Shown: positions 24,721 to 32,678, counted from the first letter of the stretch. The stretch is 64,000 nucleotides of DNA from Methylotenera_A sp031417915 (GCA_031417915.1 JANOWN010000030.1:1-64000), one strand, 5' to 3'. Numbers and translations are program-made. The notes: a model not told the origin generated them from the sequence alone.

Positions 24721-26166
24721 TTAAAACGAGTACATTGCAGTTAACCAGAGCTTATCTGTATCGAGAATACGGCCGCGATTGCCAGCCACACTATTTGCCA
24801 CGTTAGGCGTTGCAGCATAATGGTCATCTTCACTATATTTGCCGTATTCCAACTTAGTCATCCAGTTTTTGTCGATATTCCAAGTAGCTGCAACGTTCCA
24901 TTCGGTGCCATACTTATTGCCATTTCTCGAGGCTCCGCCGCCCACAGTATTAAAATCTTCGTCCGATTTAATGAGATGATAATCAGCAAAAAATAGGAAA
25001 TCATCATACTTGTAAGTCGCGGTGACGAAAGTATCTTGTATGCCTTGTCTTGGTGTGGCTAAAAATTTATCTACCCAACCTTGAAACAGGTGATTGGTGC
25101 CAAACGGCGTTTGGAAAGCATATTTGCTATCGTTGCTTGATAACAATTCTTGGTCTAAACGAAAGTTAAAATTGTCAAAGCCCAAACCGCCGCCCAGCTT
25201 GTAATAATGCGCGTCGATGCGTTTGTCGCCATCGGCATAGTCGCTTTGTTTGGCGTATTCTGCCGTATAGTGCGCTCTAAAATTAGGGTTGAAAGGATGC
25301 GTACCATCTAAACGCAACCCAAACACTTTATTCGATTGATCGGCATTGATATTTGGCTTGCCAGCGTTATTGAGCGTGCCTGCACCAAACCAAGCGTTGC
25401 CTAGCCCCAAGTCATCAAAATCATCCAAATAAGCGTAGCCAATCAAATACTCGGCAGGTGAAATGCGATATTTCACATTCACGATTTCAAGCGCGCCGTC
25501 GTCACGATTTTTGGTAGTAATTTGTCTCACGCGCTCAAAGTGCGCTAAAAACACTTCAGTATCTGGAATGCTTTTATTTAAAACCGAACCGCCATCAAAC
25601 ACTTGCATGACTTGGCGGAAGCCAATATCGCCGATAAAGCGCACGTTATCTAGGTTTAACTGTTGGCGGCCAAGACGGAATTTGGTGTTTTTAATGCCAG
25701 TCCAATCCACATAAAGTTGATTGATGCCAGTATAAGTTGGGTCAATAATCTTCGCGTACTCGGCATTTCTAAGCTGATTAGAAGCAGCGTTGACAAGCGT
25801 ATTATTGGTGCTATCGTTAAAATTATCAATGAATTTTGATACGTCAATCAACTGCGCCGCAAAGCTAAAGTTCTTATATGGAGCGGTTTGCCAGCCAATC
25901 AAATTGCGCAAAGTCAAAGCTTCCCCATCTTTAAGTGCTTTGCTGGCAGCAGGCGTTCCAGCTGGCCCCAAGCCGTCTTGGCCTACCTTTTCGTAACGCA
26001 ATCTAAAGTTGGTTAAGTTTTTGCCTTCTTTTACCGAATCCATAAACGTGTATTCGTCTTCTGCGGCTGGCGCATCTTCAGCAGCAGCGCTACAAGCCGC
26101 ACCATATAAGGCGTGTAGGGCGGCGTATGCGGTTAGTTTTAGGTTAAATTTTGTGTTCTTCATCAT
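24721..26166 (-). CDS. Outer-membrane beta-barrel porin (alginate-export/OprB-like), NtrC-controlled
   Basis: About 481 residues from the ATG-ATG at 26166/26163, which has AGGGA just upstream. An in-frame ATG at 26193 would begin almost at the predicted transcription start and is rejected. A signal peptide ends in the Ala-rich CSAAAEDAPAAEDEY region. The rest is alternating beta-strand sequence ending in a terminal aromatic (LWLTAMYSF), the hallmark of an outer-membrane barrel. A sigma-54 promoter and NtrC-like site precede it, as for the nirB operon next door, so nitrate (or another nitrogen source) uptake is a reasonable inferred role. Confidence 0.8.
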   Translation of the reverse strand: MMKNTKFNLKLTAYAALHALYGAACSAAAEDAPAAEDEYTFMDSVKEGKNLTNFRLRYEKVGQDGLGPAGTPAASKALKDGEALTLRNLIGWQTAPYKNFSFAAQLIDVSKFIDNFNDSTNNTLVNAASNQLRNAEYAKIIDPTYTGINQLYVDWTGIKNTKFRLGRQQLNLDNVRFIGDIGFRQVMQVFDGGSVLNKSIPDTEVFLAHFERVRQITTKNRDDGALEIVNVKYRISPAEYLIGYAYLDDFDDLGLGNAWFGAGTLNNAGKPNINADQSNKVFGLRLDGTHPFNPNFRAHYTAEYAKQSDYADGDKRIDAHYYKLGGGLGFDNFNFRLDQELLSSNDSKYAFQTPFGTNHLFQGWVDKFLATPRQGIQDTFVTATYKYDDFLFFADYHLIKSDEDFNTVGGGASRNGNKYGTEWNVAATWNIDKNWMTKLEYGKYSEDDHYAATPNVANSVAGNRGRILDTDKLWLTAMYSF

Positions 26167-26204
26167 GCTTCCCTGTAGATTTTTTATTAGCATAATTAAG
26201 CTTC

Positions 26205-26220
26205 AGCAAAGCCTGTGCCA
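26205..26220 (-). promoter_or_regulatory. Sigma-54 promoter of porin gene
   Basis: The minus strand reads TGGCACAGGCTTTGCT, a full match to TGGCAC-N5-TTGCT. The expected start near 26194 supports translation from 26166/26163 rather than 26193. Confidence 0.85.
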
Positions 26221-26306
26221 AGTGTTTAATTGCACTATAAGCCATTGATTTATATACTTAAAGTTACAATTTTTTAAACATGATGCAAAAATTAATCAGG
26301 CATAAA

Positions 26307-26323
26307 TGCACCAGCAAGGTGCA
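26307..26323. promoter_or_regulatory. NtrC-like site upstream of porin
   Basis: TGCACCAGCAAGGTGCA is a 17-bp dyad with one deviation from TGCACCA-N3-TGGTGCA. It lies 87 bp upstream of the sigma-54 promoter. Confidence 0.7.
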
Positions 26324-26451
26324 AGCGCATGTTCTTTTGAGTGCATGGCTAGATTTACATTGAGTAAAACGACAGCAGCGCGAGAAGGGCGGAATAGAGG
26401 ATTAAACGCGTTAAAAAAGCACTAAATAAATTAATCAAGATAATTAAAGTA

Positions 26452-26492
26452 GATGCTCTTAGAGGCAATATCCATGCGGGTGGTGGGGCAGG
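26452..26492 (+). repeat. AATATCCATG element, intergenic copy 4
   Basis: Core 26467-26476. The left arm GATGCTCTTAGAGG is well kept; the right arm (GGTGGGGCAGGC) is diverged. It ends 3 bp before the stop of the membrane protein gene at 26496. The rest of the 26167-26495 gap holds the porin promoter and NtrC site. Confidence 0.8.
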
Positions 26493-26495
26493 CTT

Positions 26496-27074
26496 CTAGT
26501 CAAAATTTAGTCCTGAATATGCTTTATAACATCCTAAAAAGAAACAAATTAATGAGATGGCTACCAGTGCAATAGAAACCATTCTATAAACATTGCCGTA
26601 TTTATTATTTTTTTCTTGATAGTTATATTGTGCAAAGTAAGTCGAGGCAGTCGCTATTGCTGCAAATAGTACTCCTAAGGTGAAACGAAATAAGGCGTCT
26701 CCAAACTCGAATGGGATAACAAGCTCTTTATTATCTTTAAATAATGCTGCCAAAAACCCCAGCATCGCTACCGAAGCGCCACCATTAATAAGTAAACAAC
26801 TTTTTAATGCGGCTACAGCGGTGCTCATTGTCGCTTCAAACATTGATTTGTGAAACTCTAATTTTTCCCGAAATCTACTTTGTCGACTGTCAGACTTTGC
26901 TTGGTAATGCGCCATGTTGGCTTTATGTGTCATCATTCTATACTCTTGAAGACTAGGGTCATCTCTTGCGAGAGTATCAAGCCAGGCTATGAATTTTGCA
27001 TGGTCAATCGACTCACCTTTTGCCTGAAGTTCGACTACTGTTTTTCTTATCTTATCAAAAGCTAACTGTTCCAC
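26496..27074 (-). CDS. Unrecognised membrane protein with three C-terminal helices
   Basis: 192 residues, starting at GTG 27074 with AAAGGGAC 5 bases upstream. The first 90 residues are soluble and charged (ARDDPSLQEYRMMTHKANMAHYQAKSD in part). Three hydrophobic segments follow at about 95-117, 128-148 and 163-185. I do not recognise the family. Base composition is more AT-rich than the nitrate genes beside it, and it heads a stretch of accessory genes, which hints at acquisition by transfer. Confidence 0.65.
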   Translation of the reverse strand: MEQLAFDKIRKTVVELQAKGESIDHAKFIAWLDTLARDDPSLQEYRMMTHKANMAHYQAKSDSRQSRFREKLEFHKSMFEATMSTAVAALKSCLLINGGASVAMLGFLAALFKDNKELVIPFEFGDALFRFTLGVLFAAIATASTYFAQYNYQEKNNKYGNVYRMVSIALVAISLICFFLGCYKAYSGLNFD

Positions 27075-27161
27075 AATTGTCCCTTTCTTTTAATATGGTC
27101 ATTAGTTCTTAAATAGAGATAGTATAGGAATTTTAAAACGTTTTTAGTATTTATAGACCCT

Positions 27162-27182
27162 ACGGGGATTGTGCCAGCCTCA
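27162..27182 (+). repeat. Direct repeat, left border of toxin-antitoxin region
   Basis: ACGGGGATTGTGCCAGCCTCA here recurs at 27891 as ACGGGGATTGTGCCAGTCTCG, 19 of 21 identical. The 0.7-kb interval contains the toxin-antitoxin pair and a REP-like hairpin. Confidence 0.7.
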
Positions 27183-27195
27183 CCTTTGAGCGAAT

Positions 27196-27471
27196 TTAGT
27201 AAACTTGACTATGGTCGCCCACATTCACCAAAATTATTTCTTTTTCAGTAACTATCATGGTTAAAGTGATGCGATATTTTAGGTTGATTGATATTCTGTG
27301 TAGCCCATCCAGCTTGCCTTTTAGGGCATGTAAACGTAGTGAGGCGTGGTGCGGATTGATTTCTAACAATTGCAGGGTTTTGGCGTATTGGTTTTCTACA
27401 TCTGGGTGGTTTTTAATAAACTTAGCGGCTTTGCGCGTGTATTGCTCGGTAAAAACTAGCTGCCAAGGCAT
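27196..27471 (-). CDS. Type II toxin, RelE/ParE superfamily
   Basis: 91 residues. The fold pattern fits RelE/ParE toxins: FTEQYTRKAAKFIKNHP helix at the start, then LHALKGKLDGLHRISINLKYRITLTMIV beta strands with the conserved Arg-rich segment, and a C-terminal VGDHSQVY similar to YafQ/HigB ends. It would be an mRNA interferase or gyrase poison; the subtype cannot be fixed from sequence alone. It lies 3 bp after the antitoxin gene on the same strand. Confidence 0.82.
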   Translation of the reverse strand: MPWQLVFTEQYTRKAAKFIKNHPDVENQYAKTLQLLEINPHHASLRLHALKGKLDGLHRISINLKYRITLTMIVTEKEIILVNVGDHSQVY

Positions 27472-27474
27472 ATG

Positions 27475-27735
27475 TTATTTATTCAACGCTTTAATTCTTT
27501 GAATATGTTGGGCGACGGTTTCTTTTACAAAACGGCCAGCCTCAATATCGGCTTTCGATTCTGCTAAGGCAGCTTTCAGCTCGCACTCGCGTAAATGCTG
27601 ATATTGCGCGTTGCTCATCACCACATATTTCACTTGGCCACGCACGGTCACAGGCGCTTCTAACTGCGCCAGCAGGGCGTCTTCTATGGCTTTTACGCCT
27701 TTGGTTTTTAAATCGTTTGCAGAAATTATGCTCAT
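27475..27735 (-). CDS. Type II antitoxin, Phd/YefM family
   Basis: 86 residues. The N-terminal half (ISANDLKTKGVKAIEDAL...PVTVRGQVKYVVMSNAQYQHLRE) fits the Phd/YefM DNA-binding fold; the C-terminal half is helical and would wrap the toxin. It precedes the toxin gene by 3 bp, the usual antitoxin-first order, and likely represses the shared promoter. Confidence 0.82.
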   Translation of the reverse strand: MSIISANDLKTKGVKAIEDALLAQLEAPVTVRGQVKYVVMSNAQYQHLRECELKAALAESKADIEAGRFVKETVAQHIQRIKALNK

Positions 27736-27804
27736 TGAATAACCTTGTTAATCGTACTGTTAAGAATATTATACATAATGTGAATTGGAATTCAATCTTT
27801 CTTT

Positions 27805-27877
27805 CGTCATACCGACGCAAGTCGGCATCCAGTGTCTTTAAAGTCGTTGGATTCCGTATCAAGTACGGAATGACGGG
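27805..27877. repeat. REP-like inverted pair next to antitoxin promoter
   Basis: Left unit 27805-27832 (CGTCATACCGAC-loop-GTCGGCATCCAG) and right unit 27847-27877 (TTGGATTCCGTA-loop-TACGGAATGACGGG). Same end sequences as the GIY-YIG borders but different inner stems. Confidence 0.75.
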
Positions 27878-27890
27878 TGGAAGATTAGTC

Positions 27891-27911
27891 ACGGGGATTG
27901 TGCCAGTCTCG
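27891..27911 (+). repeat. Direct repeat, right border of toxin-antitoxin region
   Basis: Partner of the copy at 27162, 19 of 21 bases identical, same orientation. Confidence 0.7.
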
Positions 27912-27992
27912 CATTAGGGCGATTCTGTCATCTTTCGCTAACGACATGTACAGCGGTTTTTTATGAGCAATTACTAAGCTTAACCATTTTAT

Positions 27993-28034
27993 GTCAGACC
28001 TACAGTCTAATATCCATGAGCCTTGCAGAGCATC
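27993..28034 (+). repeat. AATATCCATG element, intergenic copy 5
   Basis: Core 28009-28018, right arm CCTTGCAGAGCATC identical to that of the copy at 4844; the left arm (CAGACCTACAGTCT) is diverged. Confidence 0.8.
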
Positions 28035-28284
28035 TATTTTTTTAATTTTATTGGTAGTTAAATGCTTGATCGTTTCCTCTAAATCCTTTTATGCAGGCTA
28101 TTTCTGTAGCCACAACACCCATGACAGTTGTACTGTCTAATTTAGCGGTTAATTAGCCGTCAAACATACTTTAACGTGTCCAAATTCAATAGCCCTTTCG
28201 GGCTATTTGCCATTTATAAAATAAATTAAGTCAATTAAAACAGTGCATTCCAGCGTGGGTGTGGCTCTTACGCCAATAAATTAA

Positions 28285-28775
28285 TCAATAAGTCCTAAGT
28301 TTATTGCCACGATTAGCCTGAACGAAGTAGTGCGCTCAGCGTTAGAAGGCATAGTTCCGCCAGAAAATATCTTTGGCTCAGAGTTCGAATTTGATGCCAA
28401 TACAGGCGAGATTTGCGCTGTGCTTCACGTGCCCGCAGGTAGCGGCAAGGTGGCCGTGCTGCAAGAGCTAGAGCTTAAACTGCAAATGAGCTCCGATCGC
28501 GTCATTTATATTGGTGATGGTAGCTCTGACCTTTACGTGATGCACGATTTGAATAGCCGCGACGGCCATACTATTGCTGTTTCAGAGACCAAATCTATCG
28601 GCCGCATCGCCAATAGAACCGTGTTGAGTGATAATGCCGTCAGCGTGCTGGTGCCGATTCTGGAAGATGTGATGAAATGGGAATCGCAACAAATTCGCGA
28701 CCTATTTACCGCGCATGGCCTAGCTTGCAAGATTGGGATAAGATACACACCGATTGGATTACTTTTCATCATTAA
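28285..28775 (+). pseudogene. Remnant of HAD-family phosphatase
   Basis: A frame open from 28285 has no good start (GTG at 28330 lacks a ribosome site). It matches the C-terminal half of HAD/phosphoserine-phosphatase-like proteins, with the conserved VIYIGDGSSDLYVMHDL motif, but lacks the N-terminal DxDGT nucleophile motif. Near the end the frame shifts: the adjacent frame reads PSLQDWDKIHTDWITFHH then stop (28773-28775), a sensible protein end, whereas the open frame runs on as unrelated sequence to 28800. Thus it is both truncated and frameshifted and should be inactive. Confidence 0.7.
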
Positions 28776-28790
28776 GGGCATGATTAACAC

Positions 28791-29045
28791 ATGGACATAA
28801 CAGAAACTATAGGCTTTTCTTCGGCATTTTTAACCACCTTCGCATTTGTGCCGCAGGCTTATCATTCGTGGAAAACCCGCGATTTATCAGGCGTTTCGCT
28901 GCCCATGTACGGTATATTTAGCCTGGGCGTAGCGGGGTGGATTGTTTACGGCTATCTGATTCAAAGCTGGCCAGTATTTTTGGCCAACTGCGTCACGTTT
29001 GTGCTTTCTTGCGTGGTGCTTTTTTTAAAACTCAAACATCGCTAA
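28791..29045 (+). CDS. SemiSWEET-type PQ-loop transporter
   Basis: 84 residues with three membrane segments, the size of a SemiSWEET subunit, which dimerises to carry sugars. The PQ-loop motif is FAFVPQAYHSWKTRDLSGVS at residues 17-36. The family's middle Asn/Trp region is present (GWIVYGYLIQSWPVFLANCVT). It begins just downstream of the HAD remnant. Substrate is unknown; sucrose or glucose are known for relatives. Confidence 0.88.
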   Translation: MDITETIGFSSAFLTTFAFVPQAYHSWKTRDLSGVSLPMYGIFSLGVAGWIVYGYLIQSWPVFLANCVTFVLSCVVLFLKLKHR

Positions 29046-29097
29046 AGCGCACATGCACCGATTTATATTGATTTTAATGATTTTAAAAATATGAAAG

Positions 29098-29140
29098 TAA
29101 TACTCTATGAGGCAATATCCATGCGAGTGGCAGGGCAATG
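29098..29140 (+). repeat. AATATCCATG element, intergenic copy 6 (convergent gap)
   Basis: Core 29114-29123 with TACTCTATGAGGC before and CGAGTGGCAGGGCAATGG after. It lies between the converging SemiSWEET and ParA genes; no other terminator is visible there. Confidence 0.8.
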
Positions 29141-29173
29141 GTTTTTAGGTTTTTATCTAGGTTGTAAAACGCG

Positions 29174-29779
29174 TTAAACTTTTGCAACCCATTGCAGCAG
29201 GCGCTTCCACTGCGCAATCTCTTGTTCCACCAATGAAGGGCGCATATCAAATAGGCTCAAGCCTTGCTCGGCGGCTGTTACATACACTTGCGTGTTGCGC
29301 AGGTAAGCCAACACCGGCAAATCGGCCTGTTGCATAAATTCTGCTAGTTTCACTGCAGAATTCGTGCGCATATTAACGCGCATGCCAACCAGCGCCACAA
29401 AAGTCTTATTTTTGCGTATGCTTTTTTCTTCCGTCAGCACCTGCAAAAAATCGCTGGTGGCGCCAATATCAAACGCAGAAGGTTGAATTGGTACAATCAC
29501 GCAATCGGCCGCTTTCACCGCTTCGGTCAGCTTATCATCGCGCAAGCCAGCGGGCGAATCGGTAATAACCCAATCTAACTTTTCCACTTTTTTGCTGTTA
29601 GAATAAATTTGTGGCGCATTGACAGGGCGGCGCTCCAGCCAATTGGCTGACGATTGCTGACGGTCTAAATCTTCCAGCAGCACCTGTTTGCCGCGCATGG
29701 CAAAATAGCCAGCCAAGTTAGTCGCCAGTGTGCTTTTTCCGCTACCGCCTTTTGGGTTGGCGATTAAAATATTTTTCAT
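29174..29779 (-). CDS. Orphan ParA/MinD-family ATPase
   Basis: 201 residues, the small ParA type. Deviant Walker A KGGSGKST at residues 10-17 (the signature Lys is present), then QQSSANWLERRP and VITDSPAG as switch segments. There is no parB or partition-like partner adjacent. Divergent from the small coiled-coil gene at 29979 across 200 bp. It could position a cytoplasmic cargo or be a plasmid remnant. Confidence 0.87.
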   Translation of the reverse strand: MKNILIANPKGGSGKSTLATNLAGYFAMRGKQVLLEDLDRQQSSANWLERRPVNAPQIYSNSKKVEKLDWVITDSPAGLRDDKLTEAVKAADCVIVPIQPSAFDIGATSDFLQVLTEEKSIRKNKTFVALVGMRVNMRTNSAVKLAEFMQQADLPVLAYLRNTQVYVTAAEQGLSLFDMRPSLVEQEIAQWKRLLQWVAKV

Positions 29780-29875
29780 GCTTTGTCCTCAAATATAAAG
29801 CTTAAATTAAAACCGTATAAACCGTTTAATCATACGTTAATTATGATTTAATTCAAGTAATTAACGACTAGTTCT

Positions 29876-29893
29876 TCGTCACAAAACTGTCAC
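29876..29893 (+). promoter_or_regulatory. Possible Pho box
   Basis: TCGTCAC-AAAA-CTGTCAC gives two 7-bp direct repeats spaced by four A residues, close to the PhoB box (CTGTCAT repeats, AT-rich spacer). TATACT at 29915-29920 could be the -10. The spacing of 21 bases is longer than usual. Confidence 0.4.
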
Positions 29894-29978
29894 ACACATA
29901 AACTTTCTATCGCCTATACTTGCATATTATTTTACGCCATAAATTTTTACCTATAAAAAAGTTAAGGGGATATGCAAA

Positions 29979-30236
29979 ATGAAAAAAAAGGCTGATGACC
30001 AGTATCTGGAAAAAGTAAAAAAACTAAGTAAAGAGCAAGTAGAGCGCCTGCACAGTCGCATGCGTAATAAGCTCACACGTAAAGCAGTGGATGAAAAAAT
30101 CACCGAGCTAGAGGCGCTGGCGATTCAGCTGGAAATGGAAGATGAGCAACTAGCAGAATGGCGCGAAGAAAGACGCAAACTGAACGAAAAGCTAGAAAAA
30201 CAAAAAGCAAAAGACGAAGAAAAAGCCAAAAAATAA
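29979..30236 (+). CDS. Small charged coiled-coil protein
   Basis: 85 residues, nearly all Lys, Glu, Arg, Leu and Gln, with heptad spacing through most of its length (VERLHSRMRNKL; ITELEALAIQLEMEDEQLAE). AAGGGG precedes the ATG. The tail is a Lys/Glu/Ala repeat. No family recognised. Opposite orientation to the ParA gene; the shared upstream gap contains a possible Pho box. Confidence 0.65.
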   Translation: MKKKADDQYLEKVKKLSKEQVERLHSRMRNKLTRKAVDEKITELEALAIQLEMEDEQLAEWREERRKLNEKLEKQKAKDEEKAKK

Positions 30237-30244
30237 CTAAAAAA

Positions 30245-30357
30245 GATGCCCTGCGAGGCAATATCCATGGGGGGGGTTGCAGGCATGAATATACCAGCCT
30301 TAGCTGGTATATTCTGCGGGGACAACCTTTACGGTTGCAGAGCATCTAAACTTTAGT
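30245..30357 (+). repeat. AATATCCATG element copy 7, interrupted by a palindrome
   Basis: Core 30260-30269 with left arm GATGCCCTGCGAGGC. The family right arm appears twice: TTGCAGGCATG at once after the core, and GTTGCAGAGCATC at 30335-30347. Between them lies a perfect palindrome GAATATACCAGC-CTTA-GCTGGTATATTC, similar to the REP-like unit at 4215. This looks like one repeat inserted in or next to another. It occupies the convergent gap between the coiled-coil and decarboxylase genes. Confidence 0.7.
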
Positions 30358-30409
30358 GTTTTAGTCGAGCAGAAGGCTATTTTGATTTATCTTTTAGCAG
30401 TACAAATAC

Positions 30410-32650
30410 TTATTTCTCTACACAATCTACATAATAAGCCGCTTTGCCATTGACGATTTCTTTCACTAAGCCGTGATTATCCGTTTCAAAACCAGGAAAT
30501 TTCTCATTAAATTCACGGGCGAATTTTAGGTAATTCACAATGACTTTATTAAACTTTTCACCTGGAATTAATAGCGGAATGCCAGGCGGGTAGGGTGTCA
30601 ATAAAACTGCCGTCACGCGGCCTTCTAGCTCGTCAATTGGCACACGATCAATCTCGCGATGCGCCATTTTAGCAAACGCATCGGTTGGTTTCATGGCGGG
30701 AATCATGTCAGATAAGTACATCTCAGTGGTGAGTTTTGCCACATCGTTGGCTTTGTACACGGCATGAATTTTCTCGCATAAATCACGCAAACCCACTTTT
30801 TCGTATTGTGGCTGTTTTTGCACAAACTCTGGCAATACTTTCCACAGTGGTTGGTTCTTGTCGTAATCATCTTTAAATTGCTGCAACGCCGCTACCATGG
30901 TGTTCCAGCGGCCTTTTGTAATGCCGATGGTGAACATGATAAAGAACGAATACAGGCCAGTTTTTTCCACAATCACGCCGTGTTCTGCCAAGTATTTGGT
31001 GACAATTGCGGCAGGAATACCAAATTTATCCGAAAAATTACCTTTAATGTCTAAGCCAGGCGTGATGATGGTGGCTTTAATTGGGTCGAGCATGTTGAAT
31101 CCAGGTGCTAGGTCGCCAAAATCATGCCATGTGTCGTTGGCGTGTAGCATCCAGCTATCGCGGTGCTCTAGGCCTTCTTCAGACAGATCATCAGGCCCCC
31201 AAACCTTGAACCACCAGTCGGCGCCCCATTCCTCATCTACTTTGCGCATGGCGCGGCGGAAATCAAGCGCTTCCATCAAGCTTTCTTCCACTAGCGCCGT
31301 GCCGCCAGGCGCTTCCATCATGGCTGCGGCTACGTCAATGCTGGCGACGATTGAATATTGCGGGCTGGTGCTGGTGTGCATCAAGTAGGCTTCGTTGAAA
31401 ATATCGCGATCTAGCTTATTGTTTTCGGCATCTTGCACTAATATTTGCGAGGCCTGACTTAAGCCAGCGAGCAATTTGTGCGTGGATTGCGTAGAGAAAA
31501 CCATGCTTTCTTTACAGCGCGGGCGACCTTCGCCAATGGCGTGATAATCGCCATAAAAATCGTGGAAAGTTGCGTGCGGCAGCCAAGCTTCATCAAAATG
31601 TAGCGTATCGATTTTGCCATCCAGCATGTCTTTAATTTCTTCCACGTTATACAACACGCCATCGTAGGTAGATTGCGTAATGGTGAGCACGCGCGGCTTA
31701 GCTTTTTTATCAGTGATAAACGGGTTGCGGTCAATTTTCTTTTGAATGTTTTCCCACTCAAATTCACTTTTAGGAATCGGGCCTATGATGCCAAAATGGT
31801 TGCGCGTAGGCATGAGAAAAACAGGGATTGCGCCCGTCATAATAATGGCATGCAAAATAGATTTATGGCAGTTGCGATCGACAACAACTACGTCACCTGG
31901 TGCAACAGTTGAATTCCACACCATTTTGTTGGATGTTGACGTGCCGTTGGTGACAAAATACAAATGGTCACAATTGTAAATACGTGCCGCGTTACGTTCT
32001 GATGCCGCCACCGGGCCTGTGTGGTCTAACAATTGACCTAGCTCTTCCACCGCGTTACACACATCGGCGCGCAACATATTCTCGCCAAAAAACTGGTGAA
32101 ACATCTGGCCAACAGGCGATTTTAAAAACGCTACGCCGCCAGAGTGACCAGGGCAATGCCAAGAATACGAGCCATCGGCCGCATATTCGGTCAGCGCTTT
32201 AAAAAACGGTGGCGCGAGGCTGTCTAAATAGGTGCGAGCCTCGCGTAGAATATAGCGCGCGACGAACTCTGGCGTGTCTTCGTACATGTGAATAAAGCCG
32301 TTCAGCTCGCGCAAAATCTCGTTGGGAATATGCCGTGACGTGCGCGTTTCACCGTGCAAAAAGATTGGAATTTCTTCATTGCGATAACGAATTTCGTCCA
32401 CAAACGCACGCAAATTATCCAGCGCGTCTTGATTTTCTTCTACAAATTCATTGTCATCGATGGACAAAATAAACGCTGAGGCACGGCTTTGCTGCTGCGC
32501 AAACGAGGTTAAATCGCCGTAACTGGTTACACCCAACACTTCAACGCCTTCGGTCTCGATGGCTTTAGCAAGCATACGGATGCCTAAGCCAGAGGAGTTT
32601 TCAGAGCGAAAGTCTTCATCGATGATGACAACTGGAAAACGAAATTTCAT
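30410..32650 (-). CDS. Orn/Lys/Arg decarboxylase, PLP fold type I
   Basis: 746 residues, with the N-terminal receiver-like wing domain (VVIIDEDFRSENSSGLGIRML at about 7-27), the PLP domain with STHKLLAGLSQAS (cofactor Lys) and HFDEAWLPHATFHDF, and the C-terminal domain. The order and spacing are closest to the AdiA/LdcC/SpeC group. Near the Lys the segment 'HTSTSPQYSIVASIDVAAAMM' is more AdiA-like, so arginine is the likeliest substrate, giving agmatine for polyamines or acid resistance, but lysine cannot be excluded. It is a single gene with no antiporter beside it, arguing for a biosynthetic rather than acid-stress role. Confidence 0.85.
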   Translation of the reverse strand: MKFRFPVVIIDEDFRSENSSGLGIRMLAKAIETEGVEVLGVTSYGDLTSFAQQQSRASAFILSIDDNEFVEENQDALDNLRAFVDEIRYRNEEIPIFLHGETRTSRHIPNEILRELNGFIHMYEDTPEFVARYILREARTYLDSLAPPFFKALTEYAADGSYSWHCPGHSGGVAFLKSPVGQMFHQFFGENMLRADVCNAVEELGQLLDHTGPVAASERNAARIYNCDHLYFVTNGTSTSNKMVWNSTVAPGDVVVVDRNCHKSILHAIIMTGAIPVFLMPTRNHFGIIGPIPKSEFEWENIQKKIDRNPFITDKKAKPRVLTITQSTYDGVLYNVEEIKDMLDGKIDTLHFDEAWLPHATFHDFYGDYHAIGEGRPRCKESMVFSTQSTHKLLAGLSQASQILVQDAENNKLDRDIFNEAYLMHTSTSPQYSIVASIDVAAAMMEAPGGTALVEESLMEALDFRRAMRKVDEEWGADWWFKVWGPDDLSEEGLEHRDSWMLHANDTWHDFGDLAPGFNMLDPIKATIITPGLDIKGNFSDKFGIPAAIVTKYLAEHGVIVEKTGLYSFFIMFTIGITKGRWNTMVAALQQFKDDYDKNQPLWKVLPEFVQKQPQYEKVGLRDLCEKIHAVYKANDVAKLTTEMYLSDMIPAMKPTDAFAKMAHREIDRVPIDELEGRVTAVLLTPYPPGIPLLIPGEKFNKVIVNYLKFAREFNEKFPGFETDNHGLVKEIVNGKAAYYVDCVEK

Positions 32651-32678
32651 TTGTTAAATCCTTGGTTTTTAGTCGTTA

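Larger units (their letters stand above)
27736..28284. other. Gene-poor stretch with repeats
   Basis: About 550 bp without a supportable gene. It contains a REP-like hairpin (27805-27877), the right direct repeat of the toxin-antitoxin region (27891-27911), an AATATCCATG element (27993-28034) and a short hairpin AATAGCCC-TTTC-GGGCTATT (28189-28207) lacking a T-tract. It leads into a truncated gene, so it probably marks old rearrangement. Confidence 0.6.

Noticed and set aside
26167..26193. Upstream ATG start for the porin
   Set aside because: It would coincide with the predicted sigma-54 transcription start; AGGGA and the ATG-ATG at 26166 fit better.
28189..28207. Hairpin AATAGCCC-TTTC-GGGCTATT as a terminator
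   Set aside because: No T-tract follows on either strand and no intact gene ends nearby.
27736..28330. CRISPR array or integron attC array
   Set aside because: Repeats here belong to three different families, are not regularly spaced and there are no cas or integrase genes.
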